From positions 70,044,039-70,108,038 of the forward strand of contig OY997593.1 in NCBI GenBank assembly GCA_963921825.1: a DNA stretch of 64,000 nt, given 5' to 3'. This document shows, in pieces, positions 46,009 to 58,079 of this stretch. This DNA is from Erodium maritimum (Eukaryota; Streptophyta; Magnoliopsida; Geraniales; Geraniaceae). Below the pieces are notes generated by a model, which saw only the letters and a list, made by a program, of their open reading frames with translations, was not told the origin of the DNA and did no database searches. Each line of letters opens with the position of its first letter. The stretch's first letter is position 1. The position numbers and the translations under genes are program-made.

Positions 46009-47029
46009 CATGTCATTTGTCAATGTATAAGCATCATCATCGTGCTTGCTTGAGTTGGATGTGTGCCTTTTGTAACTCAAAGTGGATTTTGTCAACTACC
46101 TTTTTTTCCTAATCATATATATTACATCTTTTGTGCCCATATCTCATTCGATACACATGTTGGAACATTTAGTTTGTAAAACGTGTTTTATCCCGTCTAG
46201 ATAAACTATAGAGGAAATAGTATGTATACATGCATTTTTACTCTATTTAAATAGAATATTTGGTTTGTGATATTTCAGAGTCACTGAATGAGACTACATA
46301 TTTCCATACATTCTACTCGAGATATTGCTACTCATTTTTGTAGATATATATTCAAGATTATTATCGTAGTATTGTATCATGAAAGATATGACTATATTAT
46401 AATAAAGACATAAATTCTTTACAAATAATATAATAAACGTCTTTATAGAACTTTGTATTATATTCTTGTTCTTACACATGCAAATCAAACTCTGTTTTTA
46501 ATCAACCAAAAAACGGATAATATCTTACTTTAACATTTATCAAAATTAATCTCAAACAAATGTATCCAACAAAACTCGTTTGTCTAACTTTAATTAGACA
46601 AGAGAATTCTCTCACTCTGACTATGAGAATATGGACATCAAAATCAATGATCTATTTTGGGTTCTTTTGCTAGATGGATAAAATTTTTGCATCTTATTGG
46701 CCAATATAAGTATACAGCCCATTTCTTCACTTTGCGCTTAATTTGGTAAGTGGACCATTTGAGATTTTCAATAATGTAACCCTAAGATTTTCAATTTGCA
46801 CATACAAATATTCAGCACTAATACCTAGAATTTGAATCCTTGCCTGGTTAATAATTTGTATATTTATGATGATTCAACATCATCATTATTGTCTATCGCG
46901 TAAAATTACGGAATATATCGTCTGTCTGATGTATATTTTTCAAAAGAAGTTGTATCTTTTGATGGTTCTATCGTTATTTCCTATCTAGTTGATAATGATA
47001 TAAGCTGAAAATAATATTTTCAGGAAGGC
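46009..47029. other. 3' flank of CLE gene A and spacer
   Basis: AT-rich; presumed 3'UTR followed by spacer. No other supported feature was found. Confidence 0.5.
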
Positions 47030-47553
47030 TCTCTCAACTAAATCATAATCTTTCCCCTTTTTTCTCCACCGCTCCTCTTTTTAGACCTTCTTCTCCAGTG
47101 GCCACTATGGCCTTTGGCCATGAAGGTCACCCTCTCCCTCTATTTCTTCCTCGTCGGTGACAACACTTACCAACTCTTTTTGCCGGCATCGTGTTGGTGT
47201 TTGCTCCCACTTTCGTCATCAGTGTCTCGCCTTCGATTTGGATGTCGGTCACCATTTTTTGACCTTCTAGGTATGATATTGGTGCGGATCTAGTCGAGCA
47301 TCGTTTGGTGGCTCAGGCGTGGTGGTTGTCGCTTTTTTCACTTCGTTCTCGGCCTTTAATTCCTCTTTGGTCTTGGTTTCTCGGTGGTGTGCCGGTCATG
47401 CCTTTTGAAGCTGTAAGAACCGCTCCCGGTCGATCCCGGTCAAACCGATGGATTTCGACGAAGTTTGACTTTCGGCCGGAAAAGTTAACCGATGACTCCG
47501 GAAGTCATTCGGGACCTTTCCGGGGCCCAAAGAGCTTAGCCGATATCACAGTT

Positions 47554-50334
47554 TGTGAAGACCACTCGGTTTAAAAAGTTTTTAATTATTTTTTAAAAAG
47601 TGTTCGTCGGAACATGGAGGTTGAAATCCTGTTTAAATTTTAATTCGTTTAAAAAAAAAAGAGGGCTGGACCGGACTAGACCAGACCCGGCAAGAGCAGA
47701 CTGTGCCGACCCAGCTCTCGCCTTGGGTCGTGCGGCCCAAAACCCAGCCAAGGACCGTTTAAGTCCTGGCCCGCGTATTTAATGCGTTTTTAGGGTTTCA
47801 GAAATCAGTTCCTCCTCCTTCCTTTCGCGCAGCTCTTCCCTTTCCGTTCGTCCTCTCAGATCCGAACCCCACGACTCTCTCCCTTTTCTCTTTTCCGACC
47901 AAACGCCACCGCTCCTCTCTACCCAAGCCCGTCACCGGTCCCGAGCCCCGCCGTCCCTCTCCCTCGCCGGGCCTCTCCTCTCAGTTCTATCCCGAGGCCG
48001 AGCCTCTTTTCTTTGTCCTATCGAGCTCGCCGGCCGTTCCTCACCCGAACCCTGCTCTCAGATCCGAGTTCTCGCCGCCATCACCGACCTCCCTCTCGTC
48101 CTCCCCGTTCAGCCAGAACCCGCTGCGTCCAGATCTACGTCGAGGGGTTTTCGCCGTGTTCCGCCGCTGCCTTGACCGCAACCTCTACCCTCCCCGACGT
48201 CATCTCTTTTCCCCACGGTGAGATTCTCACCCTTGGGGTTTGGTCGCCGGCGATATCGTCGCCAGTGGTCGGCCGGTGTCAAAACCAAGCTCCTCTCCCT
48301 TCTTTCGTTTCTTGGTTTTTGTGGTTTGTTCCCGAGCGTGTTCATCTCTGAGCAAATCTGACAATTCTGGACTTGAACCTTTGAGAGGGGAAAAGATCAA
48401 AAAAGGTTTTTGAAAAGAATTTAAAAGAAAAGAGTTTCAGTTTCGATCTGTTGAAAACCAAAAAGAAAATGGAAGTTGGAACAGTTTATTCTAATGTTAA
48501 TAAAACAAAAAAAAAGGATTTTGGACTTGAATAAAACTGGAATAGTTTTTGGAACCTGGACTGTAAAACGGACCTTGAACGGGATAAAAGTGGAACGTTG
48601 AATCGGGTGCCTCGGGAATCGTGTCAAAATCGGACATCGGGAACCGTGCCACAAAACCCGCACCGCGAGATCTGTGCATTGGGACCGTGCCTCGAGAAAC
48701 GTGCACCGATTTCGGTGCTCGGGTACTCAAACACGATTCGCCGTAATCCCGCTTTAAGCCCGCTTGAGTCTAAAAGACAACTTTTGAACTTAAATCAAGA
48801 CCGTCGTAACCTTTTAAATTAAATTGTGAAACCGATTTTAATCGTACCTTTCTGTGTAAAGTAGAGTCCGGCTTCGAGCGAAGAGAAGACCAGAGTTAAA
48901 CCCAGACGCGGACTTCGCCATAAGAAGACGGTGTTGACCCGGTCGTCTGCAGCTAGGAGACGCTGCTGTGGTTTCGTCGTGAGGTAGGGAAGTAGCGGAT
49001 TGCGGAAAGTTACTAGTATGCATGCTAGGATTAATAAAACTGGAAAGACGTTTATATCAGACAATAACCGGACGAGTCGTAGTACCATGTAGGATGAGAA
49101 CAACTAGTGTAGCCGATTGAACTGCGAACATTTACGTTTCTGTCTTGGGAATTGTTGTGCTGGTAGATCGGCCGTGTCGAGCCGTATGTTGCGTGTTGTT
49201 TGGTTGCCTGTTATTGGTTGAGATGCTTTCCGTGTGAGCCGGTGTCGTTAGGGTTAATAGACAAGATTGGTATAACCGTTGAGCATGTTGTTGTTATGTA
49301 TGGGCGAGTGTGTCGTGGTTGTGTTGATCTGAACCCTTGGTTGTGTGATGGTCGGGTGAGTGATAGAATGACGTGACTGGTTGTGGTAAGATTGTTGGGC
49401 TTGGTAAGTCGTGCTTAATTATGACAATTGTAATATTATCTTGATGTGTGTCCGGGAGTTGTTTCCGGTATGGTACCTATGACCGAGGGGGTACACCGGT
49501 GTAGGGTATTACCTAGGCCGACGGTGTGGTCCCATGTATTCGCGGTCCCCCGGGTAGTGGTTCCGGTACGATAGCCTGCATCGAGGGGGTACTTCGATGT
49601 GGGACGTCTAGGCCGACGATTATGTATTCTGCGCTTTGCTCGAAGGAGTCCCGAGAAAGTTGTTTCACCTATCCTTTGCCCGAAGGAGTTCCGGGGAAGA
49701 GGTCTAGGCCGATGGAGATTCCGGTACGACTATTTGAGATTGAGCCTCAGTTGTTTGACGGGAAGATATCTAGGCCGATGTTGTGTGTTCCGGTGTGATA
49801 TGATAGAGTCGGGCTGTGTTTGTGCTTTTACAATTTACTTTATGTTGATGACTTGTTATTTGGTGTGCTGGCTGCTGTTTGTGCTGCTTGGATGATTGTG
49901 GTTGTAAGTGTGGTTCGGTCTCGGGTTGAGGTTGTGGTTACGAGTCCCGTTGGATATTAGTTGTGTGCTGTACTAGTATGCCCTAATTGGACGATTACCC
50001 GTGGTGGTGAGCGTTTGCTTATAACCTTAACTACTTTCCTACTGAGCGAAAGCTCACCCCTTACTTTGTTGTTTTTCAGGTTTTAAGCGGGAAGTGTTCT
50101 AGCTGGATGCTCGATGCTTGGGAGCTTACGAGGGTCCTAGGCTAGATAGTCTAGAGACGTACTATTCGTTTTTGTTAAACTCTTTTACTATTGTTTTTAC
50201 CGAGTGTCGACTCGTGGCATTGTAAAGGTTCTAAAATTTTGATTTGGAGACTCTTTGGCTTTATTTTCGATTAAAATTATCACTATTTTAGTTCACGTCT
50301 CGAGTCCGGTCAAAACCAGATTTGGGGCGTGACA
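47554..50334 (+). mobile_element. Solo LTR F, subfamily II, nested in LTR G
   Basis: A 2.78-kb block starting TGTGAAGACC and ending GGGGCGTGACA. The flanks are CAGTT (47549-47553) and CGGTT (50335-50339). The matching place in LTR A reads CGGTT, so this is a target duplication with one later change. A CT-rich leader (47810-48130) and a diverged minisatellite (49450-49790) are present. The hairpin TGAGC-GAAA-GCTCA is at 50043-50056 (291 nt from the end) and the terminal repeat at 50292-50333. Confidence 0.83.
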
Positions 50335-51140
50335 CGGTTAGCTTAGTTTGGCCATTTCCAGTATTTTGACTGTAATATTGTAACAGTCGATTTTCGGTCA
50401 ACGTGGCCCTTTTTATCGACTAAAACGGATAAATCAAGAGTGCTGTATTTTTAGCTAAGGACAAGTGGTCTCTACTTGGACACTTGTCCCTATTAGCTTG
50501 AAGGGGAAGAAAGGAGGTCAAAATACTCATTTACCCCTCCCTTTTGTCCTTAAGTGGATAAGCACCCAAAGGGGCTTTTGGTCTTTTCTCAAGTTAGGTC
50601 TTTTAAGGCAAAGGAAGACCAATTTCAGCTCATTTGTGTTTGTTGTAGCCGATATTTTGAGAGAGAAAGGGAGAGGAGGAAGAACAAGAGTGTCTTGAAG
50701 AGGAAGAAAGGGAAAAGGGAGCTCTTGATCCAAGTTGTTGTCTTTTACTCTCCAAAAACCTCACCATCTTATCCATCTCATTCTCCTAAAGGTAAGAACA
50801 CTATCTAAATCTCTTTTCCATTCAATTCAATTCAAGCTTTGGGTTTGCTTGGGTTTTGCCTAAAACTAGCTAGATTTGTTGTTCCTTTTGTTGGTCTGCT
50901 CTTAGTTGATGCTTATGTGAAGTATTTGGTTCATTTGAGTTGAAATCCTTGATTTTGGTGTGATTTTGATTTGGAAAATCCTTGGATACTTGTTGGCTTG
51001 TTGATTCTTACCATGGGTAGAGGAGTTTTGGAGGTATTTAACTGTTTTGGGAGTTTGGGATGACTGAAAATGGAGTTTGGTTGTTGTTTTTCGTGAAAAA
51101 GGAGCTGGAGGTTGAAGAAGGGTGAGTCTGCCCAGATCTG

Positions 51141-51272
51141 CCACGGATCCGTGATGGATACCGTGACGGGAGGCGTCACGGCTCCGTGATGGAGTCCGTG
51201 ACGGCACACGTCACGGTCCCGTGACGTCATCCGTGATGGGTGGTGTCACGGTCCCGTGACCCATTCCGTGGC
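51141..51272. repeat. Palindromic GTCACGG array in LTR G
   Basis: About five palindromic cores, for example GTCACGGCTCCGTGATGG and GTCACGGTCCCGTGACG, the same design as in LTRs A and C. Confidence 0.75.
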
Positions 51273-54200
51273 AGACTAGTTTTGGGTTCGTTTGGGTATT
51301 TTTCATCAAATTCGATCTTTGTTGTGAACCGGGATTTTGGGAATGATTTTGGGACTTCATGTCCCACAGTGGCACCTAAATGCTTTATCTTCTATTGATT
51401 GTTAAGTAGTGTAATGGTTCCCTTACTTTCCTTGATTACTGCTATCTTCGTAAAGGCGTTAATTACCCGTTTACTCCAGTATTTCAATGTCTTCTGAGTT
51501 CTTCGTATTATTAAGACTCGAACTAAAATTGTAAATTTCTATTTATTAAACTCAAAGGCATGTCCGTGTTATTTATTTTCCCTACTGAGCGTAAGCTCAC
51601 CCCTATCTGTTTATTTACTGTTTTACAAGCTTGCATGATGAGTAGTGGACTCGAGGCTCGGGAGCTTCAGTGGGTCCGGGTGCACTTATTTTAGAGACGG
51701 TTATGGTCTTATTTTTGGTTATGAACCCTATGTAAAAGGATTTACTATGAGTTTTACTTGGGATGTGTTGGATTGACCTAAAGAAATGAGAGTTTTACTG
51801 ATTTTGAGATATTTTTATTGTTAAACTTTAAATTATCTTCGAGTCACGTCTCGAGTCCGGTTAATACCGGATTTGGGGCGTGACAGAAGCTCCGTCATCC
51901 ACCTTCGTTCAACCTCTGGACTCGGTGTCAGAATCGATTAGCTGTCGGAATCGCTGGTGTTATTGTCCCCACCAACGTGTTGGGACAGATCTGTTGTGGG
52001 ATGCATTTCCAAGCTTGGATTTACAGTTGATCTGGTATACTCGCTTTGACCCCCGACCTCTGTGTATCTGGCGACTCTGGTGTACTTTGCTCGACTCAAC
52101 CGCGTTCTATCTGGCCTTCGTGGCCGAAATCGATGGTTATCTCCTCTCTTGTCAAAGGAACTTGGCTCCTTGAATGGAAATCTGGTGTTTGGGGCTCCGG
52201 CCGGTGGTGGACTGCTCATGTGGTACTTTTTCCTAGGGATTTTGGTTTGATGGTCGTTCCTGCGCCTTCATCCGCGTCCTCATACTAGTTGTGGTTGAGG
52301 TTCTTTGTCTCCTTTAATTTGTAGTTTGCCTCTTGTTTTTTTTGGTTCAGTGTTTGGTGTTGGGTGGTGTTGTCCACCTCCGGAGAAGTAGACTTCTTTA
52401 TTTATTTTTTGAAGTCCTTGGTGCGGGTTGGGGGTTAGGCAGGCCGTCGACGACCTTCCCTTGGATTATTGTTGTCTGTTGGATTGTCTTTTGCAGATTT
52501 TTTTTAGTGTTGTGTGTTCTTATTTAGATTGTATTGTACTACCTTCATTTGTCGGAGAAGTGGGGGTAGTAAATGGATCTAACTCTTCTTTTGGATCGTC
52601 GAATTGTGTTGGCTTTCGTCGAGTTATCACTGATAACTGAGCAGTGTAAGGTTGGATGAAATTGAAGGTTTCTGCAAAGGGTTTCGGTTTTCTCCAGCCT
52701 GTTATTTCTTTTAGGTGACTCGTTGAGCTCGGAGCTGTTGCCTTGCTATCCATTTCTCCAACAAATGGCTTTAGGGTTTTCAGGTTCGACACCCCTTGTT
52801 GGGTCGACTGGTGGTGTTGGTCTCCGTCGGGATCTTCTTGCAAGATTCAAGCAGTGTTCGACGGTGTCATCTAGACTTTGTCGTTGGAGACTTCTCTTGG
52901 TTCATTGCTGAGGATCGAGGTTCCGACGAGCAATAGTTCTTAGGTGAAAGCTTGGTGTTGGCAAGCCTTTGTTGCTTTTTGTGCTTATTGGTGGTTTCTT
53001 GGTTATTAGACATTTTTTTTATTTTTAAGGCTTATTATTTGTTTCGGGGTTTTTAGACCTGTTTTTGGTTGGGTTTTACCGTTGCTTCTAGATTGTTTGT
53101 TTGGGTCTTAAGACGGGCTGGTAGTTTTGTTTGAGGTGTCTTTGTCGGCATGCTCCTTACATGTTCGTTTTTTCTGCTTACTTCATGGTCGGAAAATCTA
53201 GGTTACTAGACCTTTATTCGCCCTTTGTCGGCTATAGTTTTAGGCATCTTTGTTGGTATGCTTTGTTCTGTTTCGCGGATTTACCCGTGTCCTTTGTTTT
53301 CGTCACGAAAATATTGGATTATTACTAACGTATTTGACTTTTCAAAAAATATTAATTCTTTGCTAGGGAGATGGTTCATTTCTCAATTTTCTTATGTTCT
53401 CCACAAACCTTCCTATTTTAATGCCATAGATTTTTTTAACAGACATGAACAGAACATTCCTATAGTTTAATGTTCTTACCTTACTTTCTCATGGTACGGA
53501 GAGATGAAATATGTTTTAGGGACACTTTGACCCTTCGAGTTTTAAATATTCCTTCTCTTTCCGGACATCGTATCTCAGTATTTTATATACACATTTCTGA
53601 TTCCACTAAAGCTTAACTTCATACACTGAACTATCTGTTTTGTCCTAGATTTTGCTTGATCGTGCGTCTTCACTATCCATGTCTATGAAAGGTTTGACTA
53701 AAAAGGTAATTTCAACCCACATATTTGCATTATAAATTCATTGCTCTCCCGTAATCTTGTGGAAAGTGACTCATTGATTAGTTTATGGGTGAGACTAACT
53801 GTCGTATGTGGCAATTCGGAGTTAATGTTTTTGTGCTTGAAATATAAAGTAGGAAAAATCCTCTTTTTTTTTGGAGGATCGACGATCTTGATGTGGGTCG
53901 TCGTCGAGAGTTTGGCCTTATTTGACATTATTTGCAGATGTGACTAGATAAGGGTCGGAGGGCGATTAGTAGTGTTGGCCACCGACATGATGGGGTTCTG
54001 GCGACTTCGGTGAGTTTAGGTTTGTACGAGTACTAGGTCATTTTGTTACCGGGTGCGTTTTCCTTGGAGCTGTGGAGGTAGGTGACTGTCGAGTTCTTTG
54101 GAGGTAGTTGTTTCATCTATTTACTGGTATTTTTGGTTGTATGTGTACTGGGTACAGTCTCACTAGTTTGGCATGAGGCCATTGTTCACCAAGCACTTCT

Positions 54201-54431
54201 TCATTGTCGTTTTTAGATCGTGTCGTGTCCGGTTAGTTCTTCAAGGTTTTTATATCAGGTATTGAGACCTTCGTGTGATTGTTCATTCCTCTTGTTGGGA
54301 ATAGGTTGAACTTGGTTATTTATAGGATTCTCTGTTGAGGATGCTTTTGTTTGCAAGTTCCTTGAGTGAATTTTCCTTTGTCTTACTTTTGTTTCAAAGG
54401 TGGGGTATTATAAAAATTTGCTGATAAAAAA

Positions 54432-55150
54432 AAAGAAAACACTAGCAGAAAAGAAAGTAACAAGTCCACGCTTCATAGGACATAAAAATAAAAAAAATCA
54501 ATCTCTTAATTCGAAGAGTTGAAACACACTTGTCAACTACTCAAAAATGCCGACAGGGTAATACTACGATAACAGTCAATACCATCGGTACAACGACTGA
54601 TGCCTGGGAGATAGGACGGAACGTGCCTATTATCGGAAAAGAAGCGGTGCCTTGTTGGACTGAGTTCACCTCCGTGGGTCCAACTAAAGTCATCTTCCCT
54701 CAAATTATAAATGAGTGCCTTAAAAATGTGGAGATGTTTTTTCCTGAGATGGTTGGAGAGAAGCTTACCAGTATTTGGTGAAGCTTTGCCACCATACGAC
54801 AAGTGAGACAGTGGTATCCTCTGACCTCGTACTGGCATCGGTCAAAGTATACAATTATCCCTAATATCTATTTAGCACCATGGGAGAGTTGATCATGTTT
54901 GAGGATAAAGTAGTTTGGATTTGATTTGTATAAGGAGAAACTCCCAAAGAAATGGAAAAAGAAAGAAACACCCCAAAGAGAATGGAGACAATCTTAAGGT
55001 AATGGAAGACCCACAAACTACAGATATCTCCATGGAAATGATGGAACAACCTTTGCAACATGACGGCCTCGTTGAGAAGAAGACAATAGGTACTGACTCA
55101 TTTTGTTTCCACTAGCACTTGTGATATGTCTCTACTCTTCTTGACTATTC
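54432..55150. other. Upstream region of CLE gene B, nothing recognised
   Basis: No gene or MITE was seen. The frames at 54530-54838 on both strands have no recognisable content. Confidence 0.45.
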
Positions 55151-55153
55151 CCT

Positions 55154-55161
55154 TATAAATA
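55154..55161 (+). promoter_or_regulatory. TATA box of CLE gene B
   Basis: TATAAATA, 73 bp upstream of the ATG at 55227, giving a leader of about 40 nt. Confidence 0.6.
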
Positions 55162-55226
55162 AAAACAACTTGTGCTTCTCAAATACCACTCTTTCTTGAT
55201 AATTTGCTTCCATAAACTCCTTCTTC

Positions 55227-55460
55227 ATGGCTAGGTCGAGCTCAACGCGAGGATTGGCTTTGTTGCTTGTTGTTTTGATGATCCTCATTGCGAGTTCTGA
55301 GGCTAGTAGGCTCGTCGGGAGGAGAGGGGCACGCGTGCGCTTATTGTTTCGTGAATTAGGGTATAGCAAATCCAAGCTCGAGCATTTTCGGAGGTCTTCA
55401 GCGTTGGATGAGGGGACGGTGAGAGTGTCTCCGGGAGGGCCGGATCCGCAGCATCACTGA
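55227..55460 (+). CDS. CLE: CLE signalling peptide precursor B (CLE5/6-type)
   Basis: 77 residues, single exon. The signal peptide covers about residues 1-27 (LALLLVVLMILIASSEA), then SRLV, a basic region (GRRGARVRLLFRELG) and the CLE dodecapeptide RVSPGGPDPQHH at 66-77, ending exactly at the last His. As I recall it, this equals the Arabidopsis CLE5/CLE6 peptide and differs from CLE gene A only at position 2 (Val for Leu). The product is secreted and processed to a 12-13-residue arabinosylated ligand by family analogy. Precursor regions of A and B are diverged, so the two genes are old paralogs or a reduced CLE cluster. The space between them is filled by the G/F solo LTR nest. Confidence 0.93.
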   Translation: MARSSSTRGLALLLVVLMILIASSEASRLVGRRGARVRLLFRELGYSKSKLEHFRRSSALDEGTVRVSPGGPDPQHH

Positions 55461-58079
55461 TGTTCGGCATTGGAGTGAGGAGATTGAGAAAACTACTTGT
55501 GCGGCCGGATATGAAGTTTGTAGATTCTCTTTTTGTCACTTGTGTAAATATTTTGTTCTAGTAATTCGAAACCCTCTTGTTCATATCGTCCCTCTCTTTC
55601 TCTTTTTCGAGATGCAAGAAAAAATTGATTGATCCACATTAAGTCATGTGAAGTTTCATATTTCATCGTTACGTACGCCCACATGTGAGTTAAGAGATGT
55701 ACGACTGATGGTTAAAAACAAAAAAAAGACTTACTATATACTTTTAGCCGATGACCCGAAAAAGATTAATATGCACATCGTAAGTTTCTTATTATGTACT
55801 CCTTGTTGAAACTTGGTAATATTATTGTGGTCGTGACTTAAATCAAGACCATCAAATAAAAATGTACATCTTCTGGGTCAAATCGTTACGGTGTTGAAGC
55901 TCGGGGCTTTACGGAGGCTAAAACGGTTTGGCAAGTTCTTCAGTTTCGTATTCGTTGGGAGCCAATTGGACGCGGACAACCTGATCTCTTAATTGCATAG
56001 ATTCAAGGTCCAGGATTGTGGAGCCCTCTCGGGACCGTGACCTTTAGATAAGTTCAATATTATTCCACTTTTTCGTTGAATTTTTTTGATAAAACTAAAA
56101 GAGAGCAAATATTTGGATGTACGTACATACATACACACCATGAAGAACAGATACACATAAAAAAAAATCTAAACCATAATAATAGAGAACTCTCTCAAGA
56201 GTATAGACGTGGCTCTCTTAATCGGCCCTACCTCTTCATGATCTAATTGTCGTTCACGCGCACAGTTTTAGATGTCTACCGTTATTCTACTATCACCTCC
56301 ACCTCCTCTTCCTTTATCGGAAACGTCTTATCTCGCGGAACTACAGATGGAAGAGTTTCCCACCACCGAACGCGATTGAGCACCTCCTCCTCCTTCTCCT
56401 CGGGCGCTCAACCGTTCGTCACCAACGTCGTCGCCTCCACCTCGTTGTTGCCTCCGCCTCCGATCCAAAATCATCGGAGGCATGACCCAGGGTTCGACGA
56501 TCAGTCTGTGACACACCTGGTCACTCAGGTCGTTCGTGCAGGGCCGCTCCAAGCCCCTCCGCTGGATTGGGACCTTAACACCCACGATAGGGATCAGGAG
56601 ATTGGAATCAGCGGATGATCATGTCGATAGTGGCCTTTGAAAACTCGACGGTAGCGCGGTGCCGTCATGGACTAATGATAACAACTTCTATTGGCCCAAA
56701 CAACCAGGCGAAGTCTGCTACGCAACCTCGCCGAGTCTAATAAGTCCAAGGACGATCAACGGGGTGTGTTTGAGAACACATACCCGCCTTGCCAGGGTCA
56801 CAGTCATCTCGACGACCCAAAGAAGCCTCCACATTTTTCTGTTGTTCTCCCTAGATGCCCGGTATTCCCCCGGATGCTTCGAGAAGGTCTTTGTCGAAAA
56901 ACCAATGTGTTTATCAGACACCACGAGCATTTTCAGGTCGATTCAATAAAAAAAAAGCAAAGTGAGCTATGATCATAAGCCTGTCGTAAAAAAGACGTAC
57001 CCCTTCAGTCGTCAGGATTAACCGGACATTTAGTTGTTTTAAATCCCTTATTCATGCTCACCCTATGTCACTCGTTCTATTTCCTTCTTAATGAATTCTA
57101 TTTCTATGCTAAAAACATACAAAACTTAGCAAATTCAGTAAAAGAGTAGTTCATTCCCATCCTTGAATCTTTAATCTCATAAGCACATTGCATTGCATGG
57201 CTCTTCCCCTACGCATGACTAGGTTCTCCATTACTTTTATCAATTTCCTCAAAAACATAAACAAAACACACACGAAGCATATATCCATCACTTTGGCTAA
57301 GTATTCACATGGCTAGCTCAAGAACCCTAATCACGGTAACGACCTCACATGGAAGCCACGCCATCGCTGCCAAAAACACAAAAGTCTTTCTATTTTCGGT
57401 TGGTCCAATTAATACAAGGATCGTACCTATTTAAAATTGTTGCCGCCACTGCATGATCTTTTCTTTTTTGTCAACATTATGTCACCATAAACAACATATA
57501 TGTGTATATAATTCCTCAAAGACAAGAAAAATTAGTAAGCAAGCATCGTAAAAACAAGAGTTGTCGGGTGACGGATACGATAATGCAACACTAAAGTTTG
57601 GATCAACGTTAACAATATCGACAAACAATCGTTCAACAAAGATAAACAAATGGAAAATAAAGTTACGATGCTTTATTCACAGTCCGAAAGCTACATATAT
57701 GGTGTTGTCGTTTTACAAAAGCATGACGAAGAACAGTGTCACACCCATTAACAAATTTACAACCTCTATAAAGTGGCTTGACCGACACGAATAAAATCTA
57801 AAGTGAATTTACATACAGGGAAAAAAGATGGTTACATGATTCATCAATAACATTTACCACTGCCTCAAAAAAACAATAACATTTACCACGATATCAAACA
57901 AATAAGAGAAAGCTTTATTAGAATGTTTGAAACTGATGAAGTATGGACTTACATCTATTAAATATAAAAATAAAAAGCTATTTATACAAGGAAGGACCAC
58001 TTCTACTTAAAAGGTTGATCTTTTAGTTCGAGAAGTGTCCGATGTAAGCAATCCGTTTTGAACAAAAATTTAACATGGT
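55461..58079. other. Intergenic, nothing recognised
   Basis: Presumed 3' flank of CLE gene B, then spacer. Frames at 56247-56618 (Ser/Pro-rich) and 56659-56949 show no domain, and their opposite strands are also open. No inverted-repeat element was found. Confidence 0.45.

Larger units (their letters stand above)
47412..51885 (+). mobile_element. Solo LTR G, subfamily I, split by LTR F
   Basis: It starts TGTAAGAACCGCTCCCGG and ends TTTGGGGCGTGACA. It is flanked by a perfect 5-bp duplication GAAGC (47407-47411 and 51886-51890). Without LTR F it is about 1.7 kb. The palindrome array is at 51141-51272. The hairpin TGAGC-GTAA-GCTCA is at 51586-51599 (299 nt from the end) and the terminal inverted repeat at 51843-51884. 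No internal region remains. Confidence 0.87.
47030..54431 (+). mobile_element. LINE-derived retroposon split by LTR G
   Basis: Two pieces, about 47030-47411 and 51891-54431, are joined by the GAAGC target duplication of LTR G. The 3' end TTTGCTGATAAAAAAAAA matches the tails at 4465 and 11081. The 5' piece has the CT-rich leader style of the family. No ORF1, endonuclease or RT motif was recognised. The 5' edge is approximate and no target duplication was found. Confidence 0.5.
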
